Shown here: positions 1 through 12,906 of the stretch, piece by piece | Layout of the letters: each line of letters opens with the position of its first letter | Position numbering within the stretch: position 1 is the first letter of the stretch | Assembly: GCF_943590815.1 (NCBI RefSeq) | Contig: NZ_CALSBS010000004.1 | Span: forward strand, 124,001 to 188,000 | DNA: 64,000 nucleotides | Source: Pseudocitrobacter vendiensis | Lineage (GTDB): Bacteria > Pseudomonadota > Gammaproteobacteria > Enterobacterales > Enterobacteriaceae | Reading direction: 5' to 3' | Translations under genes and position numbers: made by a program | The notes under the pieces: generated by a model | What the model was told of the DNA's origin: nothing | Database searches by the model: none | What the model saw: the letters and a program-made list of their open reading frames with translations, nothing else

Positions 1-566
<566 letters not shown>

Positions 567-672
567 TCAGAATTGCTGGCGAGCCCACGGGTGTGAAGTG
601 GACCGCCAGCATTACAGGTAAATAGAAACAGCGAGTTAGACGTAAAGCCTGCGTAACATCACATTTTTACCT

Positions 673-2541
673 TCAGGCAGAGGGCTTAACCTCTGGTTCA
701 TCAGCGGGGTTGCCACTGTGTTTGCCCTCTTCCGTTCCCTGCCAGCCGTGACGCTGAATCACCGACAGATGATTTCGGTCTTCGTTAATGATTTCCGTCA
801 GCATCGCGCTGGTGCGTTTAAACACGGCCGCACGCGAGGAGGCATCGTTCTCAGCCATTTCCACCATCTCTTCCACCATACGGGTATTAAAACGGCGGAA
901 CAGATCAGCGCGTTCCCGCGCCTCATAAGCGCCCAACCCTAACGATTCCAGCGCCATGCGACCCGACTTCAGCGCACCCTCGAAGGTTTCACGTTCCGGC
1001 GATTCTACCCCCGCCTGACGCAACTGAATGTAATGCTCTACATCGCGCGCACGAGCAATGACGGTCAGGTTCGGGAAGTGCTCTTTCACCAGTTCAGTCA
1101 GCTGTAAGCTGGTTTGTGGATCGTCGATAGCATTAATCAGCACTTCCGCTTTCGCCGCTCCCGCCGATTCCAGCATATCGACGCGCGTCGCATCGCCGTA
1201 AAAGACCTTCATGTCGAATTTACGCAGGGTATCGACGTGATCCGGATCGTGATCGAGGATAACCATTTTCACGCCGCTGGAGAGCAGCAGACGACCGGTT
1301 ATCTGACCGTAACGACCAAAGCCGGCGATAATCACGCGCGGCTGCTCTTCATCAATCTGATCCGCTTCTCGCTGTTCACCGCCGCTTTTACGTGCTTCCA
1401 TGCGGGTCAGCAGCACCAGCAAAATCGGGGTCGCCGCCATCGACAAGGCCACAGCCAGCGTTAGAGCTTTCGCCCAGTCAGCGTCCAGCACGTTTGCCAT
1501 CTGCGCCGCGCCAAAGACGACGAACGCGAATTCACTCCCCTGCCCCAGCAATACCGCAAACCAGGCGCGCTGCGAGCGCGGTACCTGCAACGGTTTCGCG
1601 ATAAGCCACAGCATGACCGATTTAATAATCAGGAAGCCAAACAGCAGCGTCACAATACGCAGCGGGTGATCGATAAGCGTGCCGAAGTCGATAGACATAC
1701 CGACGCCAATGAAGAACAACCCCAGCAACAAACCTTTAAACGGTTCAATATCGCTTTCCAGCGCGTGTCGGTATTCCGAACTCGCCAGCAATACGCCCGC
1801 CAGAAACGCGCCCATCGCCATCGACAGGCCCACTTCTTCCAGCAGGAAACCAAAACCGAAGACCAGGAACAGCGCCACGGCACTGAACACTTCTCGCAGG
1901 CCGGAACGCGCCACAAAACGCAGTACGGGCCGCGTGACGTAGCGCCCCAGCAGGACCACCAGCACCAGTGCTCCTGCCACCTTAAGCGCAGAAAAGGCAA
2001 ATGCGCCCAACGTGGTGGATGCCCCGCTGGTCGCCAGCAGCGGGATCATCGCCACCAGCGGGATTGCCGCGATATCCTGGAACAACAGCACTGCAAATGC
2101 GCTACGTCCGACCTGAGAGACGGTCAAATTACGTTCGTTCATTGCCTGCATGGCAATCGCCGTTGAGGAGAGCGCCAGCGTCATACCGATCAGTTCCGCC
2201 ACCTGCCAGCGCAGGCCGAGGAACATACAGAACAAGCCAATTAAGGCACCGCACACCACCATCTGCAGCAGGCCGCCGCCAAATACCGAGGCGCGCAGTT
2301 TCCACAAACGTTTCGGGTCCAGCTCAAGGCCAATGACGAACAGCATCAATACCACGCCAATTTCGGCGAAGTGCAGAATCGACTCCGCGTCAGTCACCAG
2401 GCGCAGGCCCCACGGGCCGATAATACAACCGGCAATCAGATAACCGAGCACCGAGCCCAGCCCGAGACGAACGGCGATCGGTACAATCAGCGCGGCGGAG
2501 CCCAGATAAATCAGCGCCTGAATCAGAGTATGGTTATCCAC
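673..2541 (-). CDS. kefC: Glutathione-regulated potassium efflux protein KefC
   Basis: KefC is an inner-membrane K+ efflux protein, held shut by glutathione and opened by glutathione adducts of toxic electrophiles; the resulting cytoplasmic acidification protects the cell. The 622 residues (about 620 in E. coli) start with a dozen hydrophobic segments of a CPA2 cation/proton antiporter domain (about residues 1–380). A soluble RCK/KTN domain follows, opening at the nucleotide-binding [13 protein letters not shown] motif (about residue 400). An acidic, charged C-terminal tail ends the protein. The start overlaps the end of kefF by 8 bases, implying translational coupling with its ancillary subunit. 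Confidence 0.96.
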   Translation of the reverse strand: MDNHTLIQALIYLGSAALIVPIAVRLGLGSVLGYLIAGCIIGPWGLRLVTDAESILHFAEIGVVLMLFVIGLELDPKRLWKLRASVFGGGLLQMVVCGALIGLFCMFLGLRWQVAELIGMTLALSSTAIAMQAMNERNLTVSQVGRSAFAVLLFQDIAAIPLVAMIPLLATSGASTTLGAFAFSALKVAGALVLVVLLGRYVTRPVLRFVARSGLREVFSAVALFLVFGFGFLLEEVGLSMAMGAFLAGVLLASSEYRHALESDIEPFKGLLLGLFFIGVGMSIDFGTLIDHPLRIVTLLFGFLIIKSVMLWLIAKPLQVPRSQRAWFAVLLGQGSEFAFVVFGAAQMANVLDADWAKALTLAVALSMAATPILLVLLTRMEARKSGGEQREADQIDEEQPRVIIAGFGRYGQITGRLLLSSGVKMVILDHDPDHVDTLRKFDMKVFYGDATRVDMLESAGAAKAEVLINAIDDPQTSLQLTELVKEHFPNLTVIARARDVEHYIQLRQAGVESPERETFEGALKSGRMALESLGLGAYEARERADLFRRFNTRMVEEMVEMAENDASSRAAVFKRTSAMLTEIINEDRNHLSVIQRHGWQGTEEGKHSGNPADEPEVKPSA

Positions 2542-3064
2542 GGCTATCCTCCTGCCAGGCCAGCAAACGCTGTTTGTAATGACGGGCCTTCGCCTGCAGC
2601 GTTTCTTCGTCGCAGATAAAGGTGCTGTGAAGAGTAAACGGCGGCAGCCACTTCAGGCCGCAGTAAATCGCCGTAGCCTCCAGCGGCTGCGCCAGCACGT
2701 CAAACCCAGGGTGTGAGCCAATTTCAAAGTGGCTTTCTGCCCCACCGGTCGTGACCGCCCACAGCATACTTTTACCGTGCAGCGCGGTTCCGCCGTGACC
2801 ATACGCCCAGCCATGCGACAGCACTTTGTCCATCCACAGCTTAAGCAGCGGCGGCGTGCTGTACCATTGCATAGGGTGTTGAAGGATGATGAGGTCAGCG
2901 CGGCTCAGCGCGTCCTGCTCCGCGGCGATATCGATATTGAAATCTGGATAGAGGCTGTAGAGGGAGCGAACCTCTACATCGTCCAGCGTCCTTACCTGAT
3001 CAAGCATCCGCTTATTCGCATGCGAGTGCTGCGGATAAGGATGCGCATAAATAATGAGAATCAT
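2534..3064 (-). CDS. kefF: KefC ancillary quinone oxidoreductase KefF
   Basis: KefF is a flavodoxin-fold FMN protein that binds KefC and is needed for full efflux activity; the family also reduces quinones. The 176-residue length equals E. coli KefF. It begins [18 protein letters not shown], typical of the NQO1/MdaB-like family, and keeps the [17 protein letters not shown] and [15 protein letters not shown] segments that form the FMN and dimer contacts. It is the first gene of the kefF-kefC pair and ends inside the start of kefC. Confidence 0.95.
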   Translation of the reverse strand: MILIIYAHPYPQHSHANKRMLDQVRTLDDVEVRSLYSLYPDFNIDIAAEQDALSRADLIILQHPMQWYSTPPLLKLWMDKVLSHGWAYGHGGTALHGKSMLWAVTTGGAESHFEIGSHPGFDVLAQPLEATAIYCGLKWLPPFTLHSTFICDEETLQAKARHYKQRLLAWQEDSRG

Positions 3065-3168
3065 GTTTAGCCTGTTTTCACTGCATTATTGTTATGTAAC
3101 AAACACAGTGTAGACCGCCAGAGGCCTGGCTAACAGTACAATTAGGGGGGAGTTGCGCGACAGGTACG

Positions 3169-3187
3169 TGGGTGGCGCGGCCACCCA
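3169..3187. other. Hairpin downstream of the small lipoprotein gene
   Basis: TGGGTGGC (3169–3176) pairs perfectly with GCCACCCA (3180–3187) around a 3-base loop. It follows the stop codon of the minus-strand lipoprotein gene by about 16 bases. There is no clear U-run on either strand, so it may be a weak terminator or mRNA-stabilising hairpin. Confidence 0.5.
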
Positions 3188-3203
3188 TCATCAAAATCAA
3201 AAA

Positions 3204-3437
3204 TCAGTTGTTGAGCTCGTTCATGGATTTAACCTGGTCACGGTTAATCTGCTCAGTTTTGCCGGTTTCAGCATTTTCGTAAGAGACCAGCCCGGTGTCA
3301 TCGTCCACCTGCGGCTTGCCGTCGGTCACAATCGTCCGGCCATCGGTGGTTTTCACAGACTGATTCGATGAACAGCCCACGACGGTAAACAGTGCTGCGG
3401 CAGTTAAAATAGAGGTGATTACGATATGTTTTTGCAT
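3204..3437 (-). CDS. YgdI/YgdR-family (DUF903) small lipoprotein
   Basis: This is a predicted 77-residue outer-membrane lipoprotein of unknown function. The start at 3437 (MQKHIVITS) is preceded by GGGAGAACACC, a good ribosome binding site; a longer reading frame from 3461 exists but would put polar residues before the signal peptide. The hydrophobic segment ends in a lipobox, VVGC, followed by SSNQ; serine at +2 favours outer-membrane sorting. The mature part contains the DUF903 pattern: TTDGRTIVTDGKPQVDDDTG followed by a C-terminal QINRDQVKSM segment. E. coli has no gene at this place between kefF and yaaU, so it is a lineage-specific insertion. Confidence 0.85.
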   Translation of the reverse strand: MQKHIVITSILTAAALFTVVGCSSNQSVKTTDGRTIVTDGKPQVDDDTGLVSYENAETGKTEQINRDQVKSMNELNN

Positions 3438-3540
3438 GGTGTTCTCCCTGTTCTCAGACATCTTTTGTCAATTAATTGTTAACTATAGACTAACGTGCTG
3501 ATGTACGTGTAAGAACCAGAACACTCCTAAGGTGACTTTT

Positions 3541-4872
3541 TCAGGGCACTGGCTTGCCGCGAATCGTCATATTTGCCGTCTGCGTCAACGACATCCCTCG
3601 CGTTTCAGGCGCAAACATCACGGAAATGGCCAATCCAACAAAAGAGATGCCCGCGCCGATCAGCATCACATTATTAATCCCATAACGGGTAATAAATACC
3701 GGCAGCGCCCAGGTCGAGATTATCGTCCCCACCCGGCTCAGCGACATGATCACCCCCACGGCAGACGCGCGGATATCCGTTGGGAAAAGCTCATTAGGAT
3801 AGAGCCATTGCAGAATACCCGGCCCACCGGAGAAAAATGCGTACACCGCAAACGCGAACACCACCAGCCCAATCCCCAGGTTAGACACCACGCCGAGCAA
3901 GGCCAACGCCAGGGTCATCATCAAAAAACTGCCGATGAGCAACATTCGCCTTCCAACGCTGTTAAGCCAGAACATCGCCGGCACGCAGCCCAGCATAAAG
4001 AAGAGGCTGATCACCACGTTACCGAGCGCCGCGCTTCTGCCCTGCTCCCAGCCCAACAGGCCGACGATTTGCGGCCCGAAGGTGTAGATAGCGAACATGG
4101 GGATCACCTGGCAGGTCCAGATGGCGGCGACAAACAGCACAAACGGGAAATGGCGGCGATTGAAGAGTTGCAGGAAGCGCGTCTCTTTCGGTGGTTCATC
4201 ATCGAATGTGACGGGTTCGCCAAACAGTTTGATCATCATCTGCTGGCACTCTTCTACCCTTCCCTTGCGCAGCAGCCAGCGCGGCGATTCCGGCAGGTCG
4301 AAACGACCAATCAGAATGATCAGGCAAGGAATAAAAGCGCTGCCCAGCATCCAGCGCCAGCCGCCCTCAACGTCATACAGGCAGTATCCCACCAGGTTGG
4401 CGCAGGTCGCACCGACGTACCACATCGCGGCGATAAAACCGATGGAGAACGCACGCTGACGGGTATTGGAAAATTCGGTGATCATGGAGGTAGCGATGGG
4501 GTAATCCGCACCAATCACAATGCCAATCAGTACGCGCATTACCAGCAGCTCAACGGGCGAAGAGACAAACATGGTGGCGACCGATATCACCCCAATAGCG
4601 ATGATATCGATGAGAAACATTTTACGCCGCCCGACCTTATCGGAAATGTAGCCAAACAGCGTGGTGCCCACGAATAACCCGGCCAGCGTCGCCGCACCGA
4701 GCAAACCAATCCATTCTGCGTCCAGTTTCAGGAAAGGCGTGAGCTGCTCGAGCGCAACGCCGATTATCACCAGCACATAGCCATCCAGAAACGGCCCGCC
4801 GCTTCCCCACAGCATGATCCTGCGGTGAATCGAGGAGAATTTGATGTCATCAAAGTTTCTGGGCTGCGGCAT
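3541..4872 (-). CDS. yaaU: MFS transporter YaaU
   Basis: This is a 443-residue major facilitator of the sugar/metabolite:H+ symporter type with about 12 hydrophobic segments. The MFS signature DKVGRRKMF lies after the second segment, the central loop carries LPESPRWLLRKGR, and the end has the PETRGMSL motif of the sugar-porter branch. Length and sequence match E. coli YaaU, which sits at the same place beside the fix operon. Its substrate is unproven; the position downstream of fixX has led to suggestions of a link with carnitine metabolism, which remains inference. A REP element separates it from fixX. Confidence 0.93.
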   Translation of the reverse strand: MPQPRNFDDIKFSSIHRRIMLWGSGGPFLDGYVLVIIGVALEQLTPFLKLDAEWIGLLGAATLAGLFVGTTLFGYISDKVGRRKMFLIDIIAIGVISVATMFVSSPVELLVMRVLIGIVIGADYPIATSMITEFSNTRQRAFSIGFIAAMWYVGATCANLVGYCLYDVEGGWRWMLGSAFIPCLIILIGRFDLPESPRWLLRKGRVEECQQMMIKLFGEPVTFDDEPPKETRFLQLFNRRHFPFVLFVAAIWTCQVIPMFAIYTFGPQIVGLLGWEQGRSAALGNVVISLFFMLGCVPAMFWLNSVGRRMLLIGSFLMMTLALALLGVVSNLGIGLVVFAFAVYAFFSGGPGILQWLYPNELFPTDIRASAVGVIMSLSRVGTIISTWALPVFITRYGINNVMLIGAGISFVGLAISVMFAPETRGMSLTQTANMTIRGKPVP

Positions 4873-4897
4873 GGTGGTGTCCTGTTTGTTCCTTTTG

Positions 4898-4988
4898 CCG
4901 GATGGCGCTAACGCTTATCCGGCCTACATATTCCTGAAGAGCATTCGATAGTTTTTCCCGGTCGGATAAGGCGTCGCCGCCATCCGGC
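4898..4988. repeat. REP pair (BIME) between fixX and yaaU
   Basis: Two inverted REP units: GCCGGATGGCGCTAACGC to CGGCCTACA (4898–4928), and GTCGGATAAGGCG to CCATCCGGC (4960–4988). They face each other and can form stable hairpins after the fixABCX transcript. Confidence 0.9.
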
Positions 4989-4995
4989 GCAAACC

Positions 4996-5283
4996 TCACC
5001 CATACCGAAATTCCACGCCAAATGTGCCGCGCGGGTATTCCCATTTTTCCAGCGCCGTATCCAGGCCAAGAATGCGGCAGGTCCCACACTCCAGACACCC
5101 GGCGTAATCGAACCGCACGCTGCCGTCATCCTGCTTTTTATACAGCCCGGCGGGGCAGGCTTTTACCAGCACGTCCAGCGCCGCTTTATCAGGGTCTGTT
5201 TTCAAAATGATGTGCGGGTTTTCTTCATCGACATTGAATTTATTGACGCCCAGTTTGACGTCGACATTCACAGGGGAAGTCAT
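4996..5283 (-). CDS. fixX: Ferredoxin-like protein FixX
   Basis: This 95-residue iron–sulfur protein is thought to form an electron-transfer chain with FixA/FixB (ETF-like) and FixC, delivering electrons to crotonobetainyl-CoA reduction during anaerobic carnitine use. Cysteines are visible at about positions 43, 63, 66 and 69 (ACPAGLY and GCLECGTC), as in the ferredoxin domain of ETF-quinone oxidoreductases. Its ATG overlaps the stop of fixC by 4 bases, and it is the last gene of fixABCX. Confidence 0.95.
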   Translation of the reverse strand: MTSPVNVDVKLGVNKFNVDEENPHIILKTDPDKAALDVLVKACPAGLYKKQDDGSVRFDYAGCLECGTCRILGLDTALEKWEYPRGTFGVEFRYG

Positions 5284-6566
5284 AATACGGTCACTCCTTT
5301 AATGCCGTCCTTCATCAGATTGATAAAGCCCACTTTCTTCGCATGCTGAAGGATTTTTTTGCGCATCGGCACCGGCGCGCTGCCATCAACAGTGAACAGG
5401 TCGCGGGCGACACCCACCACCATTTCCGGGTAACGCGTAAACATCCGTGGGTTATCGAGGAACGCGGGCAGGCGCTGATACATGCGCATATCGCGCATCG
5501 GGCCGTTATCCAGATGCTGGCGATAAGATGCCAGGCCGTTGCGGCTGAAGTCATTATTTTGCTTCGCGGATAACACCGCTTTCGCCGCCGCTTCACCCGC
5601 GGCCACCGCCAGGTCCATACCGCGAATGGTAAAGCCAAGGTTCATACACATCCCGGCAGCGTCACCGGCGATTAACACGCCATCGCCGATCAGTTCCGGC
5701 TGCATATTGATGCCCGCTTCAGGCACCACGTGCGCCGAATACTCCACCATTTTTCCACCGGCAATCAGCGGTACGACCGCCGGGTGCTGTTTAAAATCTT
5801 CCAGCATCTGCGGTACGGATTTCTTTGCATCTTTCAGATGGTGCAAGCCACAGACCAGCCCCAGTGAAAGCGTGTCTTCATTGGTATAAAGGAACCCGCC
5901 GCCCATCAGGCCATCGGTCGGCGATCCGGCAAACAGGCAGGCCGCGCCTTCGTTGCCCTGAAGCTGGAAGCGATCTTCAATCACCGATTTCGGCAGTTCG
6001 ATCAGTTCTTTCACCCCGACGGCCACGTTGGCGGCATCCACGCGCTTCGCCATACCGAGTTTTTCCGCCAGCAGAGAATTCACACCGTCAGCGAGGATAA
6101 CCACCTTCGCTTCGAGGATATCGCCATCCGCTTCCACGCCGACCACTTTGCCGTCGCGCTGTACCACGTTATCGACGCGGATCCCGGTGATCAACTGCGC
6201 GCCCGCCTCTTCCGCCTGCGCCATTAGCCAGGCATCAAATTTACTGCGTAGTACCGAATAAGAGACCTGCGATGCACCGGCCTCTTCACCGTTGAGGTAG
6301 TCCATGGTCATCGCCCCTTTTTCGGTCATAAAGGCGAGTTTTTCATGGGTGATACGCCGCTCAACGGGCGCGGTGTCGGCAAAGCCAGGAATGATGCGCT
6401 CCAGGCTGTGCGCATAAATACGCCCACCGGTGACATTTTTCGCGCCCGCAGAGTTACCGCGTTCGATAACCAGCACATCGGCGCCTTCACGGGCCAGCAC
6501 CAGCGCCGCCACCGAACCCGCAAGCCCGGCGCCGACGATAATGGCATCAAAGATATCTTCAGACAT
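5280..6566 (-). CDS. fixC: FAD-dependent oxidoreductase FixC (ETF-quinone oxidoreductase-like)
   Basis: FixC is a 428-residue flavoprotein of the ETF-QO family that passes electrons within the carnitine-linked Fix complex. The N-terminal Rossmann motif is VGAGLAGSVAALVLAREG, and the second FAD contact is LIAGDAAGMCMNLGF near residue 300. I chose ATG 6566 (MSEDIFDAI) rather than the in-frame GTG at 6572, because GGAG lies 5 bases before 6566 and the length then equals E. coli FixC. It is third in fixABCX. Confidence 0.95.
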   Translation of the reverse strand: MSEDIFDAIIVGAGLAGSVAALVLAREGADVLVIERGNSAGAKNVTGGRIYAHSLERIIPGFADTAPVERRITHEKLAFMTEKGAMTMDYLNGEEAGASQVSYSVLRSKFDAWLMAQAEEAGAQLITGIRVDNVVQRDGKVVGVEADGDILEAKVVILADGVNSLLAEKLGMAKRVDAANVAVGVKELIELPKSVIEDRFQLQGNEGAACLFAGSPTDGLMGGGFLYTNEDTLSLGLVCGLHHLKDAKKSVPQMLEDFKQHPAVVPLIAGGKMVEYSAHVVPEAGINMQPELIGDGVLIAGDAAGMCMNLGFTIRGMDLAVAAGEAAAKAVLSAKQNNDFSRNGLASYRQHLDNGPMRDMRMYQRLPAFLDNPRMFTRYPEMVVGVARDLFTVDGSAPVPMRKKILQHAKKVGFINLMKDGIKGVTVL

Positions 6567-6587
6567 AACCACTCCAGAAGTCAGAAG

Positions 6588-6608
6588 ACAGGGCGCGAAA
6601 CGCCCTGT
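6588..6608 (-). other. Intercistronic hairpin between fixB and fixC
   Basis: ACAGGGCG (6588–6595) pairs perfectly with CGCCCTGT (6601–6608) around a 5-base CGAAA loop. It lies in the fixB–fixC gap with no U-run, so it is more likely an mRNA-stability or differential-expression element than a terminator. Confidence 0.6.
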
Positions 6609-6617
6609 AGATGGACG

Positions 6618-7559
6618 TTATCGGGCTAACGCGCGGGTCAGCTCAGGCAGGATCTTCATCAGATCGCCCACGATGCCGTAATCGGCATACTGGAAGATCG
6701 GCGCGTTTTTATCTTTATTGATCGCGCAGATCGTCTGTGCGCCGTTCGCGCCGACCATATGCTGGATCTGTCCGGAAATACCGACTGCCAGATAGAGCTC
6801 CGGTTTCAGCATCAGATTGGAGATACCGACATAGCGCTCATGCTCCATCCATTTTTCGTTTTCCGCCACCGGGCGAGAACAGGCCAGTTCAGCGCCGATC
6901 GCCTGACACAGCGCCTCGGCAAGCGGGATATTCTCTTTGCTGCCGATACCGCGACCCACGCTGACCACCAGACGTGCTTTGTCCAGATCAACATTGCTGC
7001 TCTGGCGCGGCTTTGTCGCCGTACGGGCGATCGCTACCGCAGGGGCTTGCCACTCGACTTTCTGCGCCTCGCCGCTGAGCGATCCATTCGGCAGTACGGC
7101 ATCAAACGTTCCGCTGCTGATCGTCATTACTGCAAACGGCGAGCGGATCGTCTCTTCGCCAATCGCCAGGCCGCCATACACCATATGTTTAACCGCAACA
7201 CTACCCTCTTGCGCCACAACCGCGCTGGCATCGTTAGAGACCGCTGCCGACAAGCGGAAACCGAGTTTCGCCGCCAGCAATTTGCCGCGACGGCTGTTTG
7301 GCAGCAGTACGAGGCCGTTCGCCCCCTGCTGGCGAATGGTATCAGCCATCACGCCCGCATAATCTTCCATCATGCGATCGTCCGGCTTGCCACACAGTTG
7401 CCATACCTGATTGGCCCTCAACTGGAACGCCAGCGCGCTATCCGCGTCGCTAAGGGTGAACGTATGGATTTTTTCGCCTAATACCTGTGCACCACTCATC
7501 AGTTCCGGCAGGCGAGAAGGGGTATCGCTGAATACCCAGACACTGGAAAACTTGCTCAT
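6618..7559 (-). CDS. fixB: Electron transfer flavoprotein alpha-type subunit FixB
   Basis: FixB pairs with FixA as an ETF-like heterodimer that supplies electrons for crotonobetainyl-CoA reduction. The 313-residue length equals E. coli FixB. The C-terminal FAD-binding ETF-alpha domain is clear: [24 protein letters not shown], and [14 protein letters not shown] followed by [20 protein letters not shown]. It is the second gene of the operon, 11 bases after the fixA stop. Confidence 0.95.
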   Translation of the reverse strand: MSKFSSVWVFSDTPSRLPELMSGAQVLGEKIHTFTLSDADSALAFQLRANQVWQLCGKPDDRMMEDYAGVMADTIRQQGANGLVLLPNSRRGKLLAAKLGFRLSAAVSNDASAVVAQEGSVAVKHMVYGGLAIGEETIRSPFAVMTISSGTFDAVLPNGSLSGEAQKVEWQAPAVAIARTATKPRQSSNVDLDKARLVVSVGRGIGSKENIPLAEALCQAIGAELACSRPVAENEKWMEHERYVGISNLMLKPELYLAVGISGQIQHMVGANGAQTICAINKDKNAPIFQYADYGIVGDLMKILPELTRALAR

Positions 7560-7570
7560 AACATCCCCTA

Positions 7571-8344
7571 TTAGTTAATGATTTTGCGCAGATGATCGAC
7601 AAATTTGGCGACCTGTTCTTCGCCATCACCTTCAATGATGATGCGCTGACGCTCGCGCTGTTTCGGCGCGGCAACCTGCTGTGAAGAGGTACTTTCCTGT
7701 GCGGTGAAGCCAATATCCGCGGGCGACCACACCTGAACCGGTTTTTTCGCCGCGCCCAGAATGGCTTTCATTGAAGGAATCTGTGGGGTATTGATATCGG
7801 TTGAGACAGCCACCACCGCCGGCAACGGGATGGCCAGCGTTTCGGTTTCATCTTCCAGTTCGCGCTCAACGGTGAGGGTGTTGTCGGTAAGTGACAGGAT
7901 CTTGCTGACGCCGTTTACCGCCGGGATACCCAGGGTTTCGCCCACCAGCAGGCTCACCTGCTGCGCATAAAGATCAGAGGAGCCGTCACCGCACACAATC
8001 AGATCAAAGCCAGACTTCTGTGCCGCAGCGGCCAGCGCGGCGGCCGTGTGCTGCGGCAACGCGTGTTCGAATTGATCGTCAATCACCACAACCAGTTCAT
8101 CCGGCCCGCGAGAGAGCACATCTTTGCGGCCTTTGACGTTGGTCAGCGCCTTACCGCCCACGCTCATGGCAATCACCTGAGCGTCTGCGGCCTGTTGTTT
8201 TAACTGGCAAGCGGCTTCGATGGCGTTGAGATCGTACTGGCTGATCTTCGCATCCGCTTTGCTGAAATCTAATGAACCATCAGCGTTATTGATCGCAATA
8301 TCCTGTTCATCAGGCACGCACTTGTAGCAAGTAATTATCTTCAT
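7571..8344 (-). CDS. fixA: Electron transfer flavoprotein beta-type subunit FixA
   Basis: FixA is the ETF-beta-like partner of FixB. The frame extends upstream to 8473, but ATG 8344 ([15 protein letters not shown]) has a GGAG four bases before it and gives 257 residues, about the E. coli size. The upstream extension would run through the CaiF/CRP control region. The ETF-beta pattern is visible in VMDVGGKAL-like [16 protein letters not shown] and in [18 protein letters not shown]. It is the first gene of fixABCX and divergent from caiT. Confidence 0.95.
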   Translation of the reverse strand: MKIITCYKCVPDEQDIAINNADGSLDFSKADAKISQYDLNAIEAACQLKQQAADAQVIAMSVGGKALTNVKGRKDVLSRGPDELVVVIDDQFEHALPQHTAAALAAAAQKSGFDLIVCGDGSSDLYAQQVSLLVGETLGIPAVNGVSKILSLTDNTLTVERELEDETETLAIPLPAVVAVSTDINTPQIPSMKAILGAAKKPVQVWSPADIGFTAQESTSSQQVAAPKQRERQRIIIEGDGEEQVAKFVDHLRKIIN

Positions 8345-8439
8345 TGCATCTCCAGAAATCATGAAGGGATCATCGTCCATATCGGCGGTGGTAAATATAG
8401 ATATCACGCACTTTAATTCGGAAATAAAACAATAATCAC

Positions 8440-8450
8440 CAATATTGAAA
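8440..8450. promoter_or_regulatory. CaiF-like half-site nearest fixA
   Basis: CAATATTGAAA, identical to the half-site of the two repeats further on. A poorly matching partner (ATTCGGAAATA, 8416–8426; 5 of 11 bases) lies 13 bases upstream, so this could be a degenerate third CaiF site. Confidence 0.5.
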
Positions 8451-8474
8451 ATGTCACACGCTGAAAAATACAAC

Positions 8475-8509
8475 TTTCAATAATGTTATCTATCTCAACA
8501 ATATTGAAC
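8475..8509. promoter_or_regulatory. CaiF-type inverted repeat 1 in the fix–cai control region
   Basis: TTTCAATAATG (8475–8485) and CAATATTGAAC (8499–8509) are 11-bp arms separated by exactly 13 bp. This is the architecture described for CaiF binding in the E. coli cai–fix intergenic region. It lies between the divergent fixA and caiT starts. Confidence 0.75.
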
Positions 8510-8531
8510 ACACGGTTCTCATTTGTGAGAT

Positions 8532-8566
8532 TTTCAATATTGTTTGGCGGATCACCAATATTGAAA
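8532..8566. promoter_or_regulatory. CaiF-type inverted repeat 2, perfect arms
   Basis: TTTCAATATTG (8532–8542) and CAATATTGAAA (8556–8566) are perfect inverted 11-bp arms with a 13-bp spacer. It starts 22 bp after the end of repeat 1. The TGTGA at 8524–8528 just before it may be half of a CRP site. Confidence 0.8.
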
Positions 8567-8661
8567 GATAACGGTCTCAATTAGCCATTTGAAAACCAAT
8601 ATCCATATGATTAATAAAGATAATTTATCTTATTCCTCGCAATTATCCTCACGCAAAAAAG

Positions 8662-8677
8662 TGTGACAAATATCACG
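8662..8677. promoter_or_regulatory. CRP-binding site upstream of caiT
   Basis: TGTGACAAATATCACG matches the CRP consensus TGTGA-N6-TCACA in 9 of 10 conserved bases. It lies about 150 bp before the caiT start. cai and fix expression in E. coli needs CRP together with CaiF. The rest of the 8345–8826 gap is AT-rich leader with no reading frame of interest. Confidence 0.75.
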
Positions 8678-8805
8678 GAATGCCTGAATTCGAATACCCA
8701 TTATGAATTACTTTCCAACGCCACTTTAAGGTTAAATAGTTATTAATAAATTATTAACAATAATAGACAAAAAATGGAACAACCGGGAACGCTAAATAAT
8801 TTTAG

Positions 8806-10341
<1,536 letters not shown>

Positions 10342-10371
10342 TTAAACCCAACACGATTAAGAGGTTAGAAG

Positions 10372-11514
10372 ATGGATTTCAATTTGAATGATGAGCAGGA
10401 ACTGTTTGTCGCCGGTATTCGTGAACTGATGGCCAGTGAAAACTGGGAAGCCTATTTTGCCGAGTGCGATCGCGACAGCGTCTATCCGGAACGTTTTGTG
10501 AAAGCGCTGGCCGATATGGGGATCGACAGCCTGCTGCTGCCGGAAGAACACGGTGGACTGGATGCCGGGTTTGTCACCGTGGCGGCGGTATGGATGGAGC
10601 TGGGCCGCCTCGGTGCGCCAACGTACGTGCTCTATCAATTGCCAGGCGGCTTCAACACCTTCCTGCGCGAAGGTACCCAGGAGCAGATCGACAAGATAAT
10701 GGCCTTCCAGGGCACCGGTAAACAGATGTGGAACTCGGCGATTACCGAACCCGGCGCGGGCTCTGACGTCGGCAGCCTGAAAACCACCTACACCCGCAAA
10801 AACGGCAAGGTTTACCTCAACGGCAGCAAATGCTTCATCACCAGTAGCGCTTACACCCCATACGTGGTGGTGATGGCGCGCGATGGCGCATCACCGGACA
10901 AAGCGATTTACACCGAATGGTGCGTCGATATGAGCAAACCAGGTATCAAGATCAACAAGCTGGAAAAACTCGGCCTGCGTATGGATAGCTGCTGCGAGCT
11001 GACCTTCGACGACGTTGAGCTGGAAGAAAAAGACATGTTTGGCCGTGAAGGCAACGGCTTCAACCGCGTGAAAGAGGAGTTTGACCACGAACGTTTCCTG
11101 GTGGCGCTGACCAACTACGGCACCGCGATGTGCGCCTTCGAAGACGCCGCCCGTTACGCTAACCAGCGCGTGCAGTTTGGCGAAACCATTGGCCGCTTCC
11201 AGTTGATTCAGGAGAAGTTCGCGCACATGGCTATCAAACTTAACTCCATGAAAAACATGTTGTTTGAAGCAGCCTGGAAAGCCGATAACGGCACCATCAC
11301 CTCTGGCGACGCGGCGATGTGCAAATACTTCTGCGCCAATGCGGCATTTGACGTTGTAGATACCGCGATGCAGGTGCTGGGCGGCGTGGGGATTGCGGGT
11401 AACCACCGTATCACTCGCTTCTGGCGTGACCTGCGCGTAGACCGCGTCTCCGGTGGCTCTGATGAAATGCAGATCCTGACGCTGGGCCGTGCCGTGCTGA
11501 AACAATATCGCTAA
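10372..11514 (+). CDS. caiA: Crotonobetainyl-CoA reductase CaiA
   Basis: CaiA reduces crotonobetainyl-CoA to gamma-butyrobetainyl-CoA and has the acyl-CoA dehydrogenase fold. The 380-residue length equals E. coli CaiA. The N-terminal helical domain starts [12 protein letters not shown]. The flavin/substrate signatures follow: [19 protein letters not shown], then [20 protein letters not shown] and [17 protein letters not shown] at the end. It is the second cai gene, 30 bases after caiT. The amber codon in caiT could reduce its expression through polarity. Confidence 0.96.
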   Translation: MDFNLNDEQELFVAGIRELMASENWEAYFAECDRDSVYPERFVKALADMGIDSLLLPEEHGGLDAGFVTVAAVWMELGRLGAPTYVLYQLPGGFNTFLREGTQEQIDKIMAFQGTGKQMWNSAITEPGAGSDVGSLKTTYTRKNGKVYLNGSKCFITSSAYTPYVVVMARDGASPDKAIYTEWCVDMSKPGIKINKLEKLGLRMDSCCELTFDDVELEEKDMFGREGNGFNRVKEEFDHERFLVALTNYGTAMCAFEDAARYANQRVQFGETIGRFQLIQEKFAHMAIKLNSMKNMLFEAAWKADNGTITSGDAAMCKYFCANAAFDVVDTAMQVLGGVGIAGNHRITRFWRDLRVDRVSGGSDEMQILTLGRAVLKQYR

Positions 11515-11540
11515 ACAGGCAACATGCCCGGTGCGGTTTC

Positions 11541-12860
<1,320 letters not shown>

Positions 12861-12868
12861 CAGGATGC

Positions 12869-12891
12869 GTTAGCCGGGCTTCCCGGCTAAC
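12869..12891 (+). other. Intercistronic hairpin between caiB and caiC
   Basis: GTTAGCCGGG (12869–12878) pairs with CCCGGCTAAC (12882–12891) around a 3-base loop. There is no U-run, so it is an internal operon hairpin rather than a terminator. Confidence 0.6.
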
Positions 12892-12906
12892 CACCAGGAC
12901 TATTTT

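Noticed and set aside
3532-4677. Long plus-strand frame of 381 codons antisense to yaaU
   Set aside because: It is rich in His, Gln, Arg and Asn, has no recognisable domain, and is the antisense shadow of a well-conserved transporter gene.
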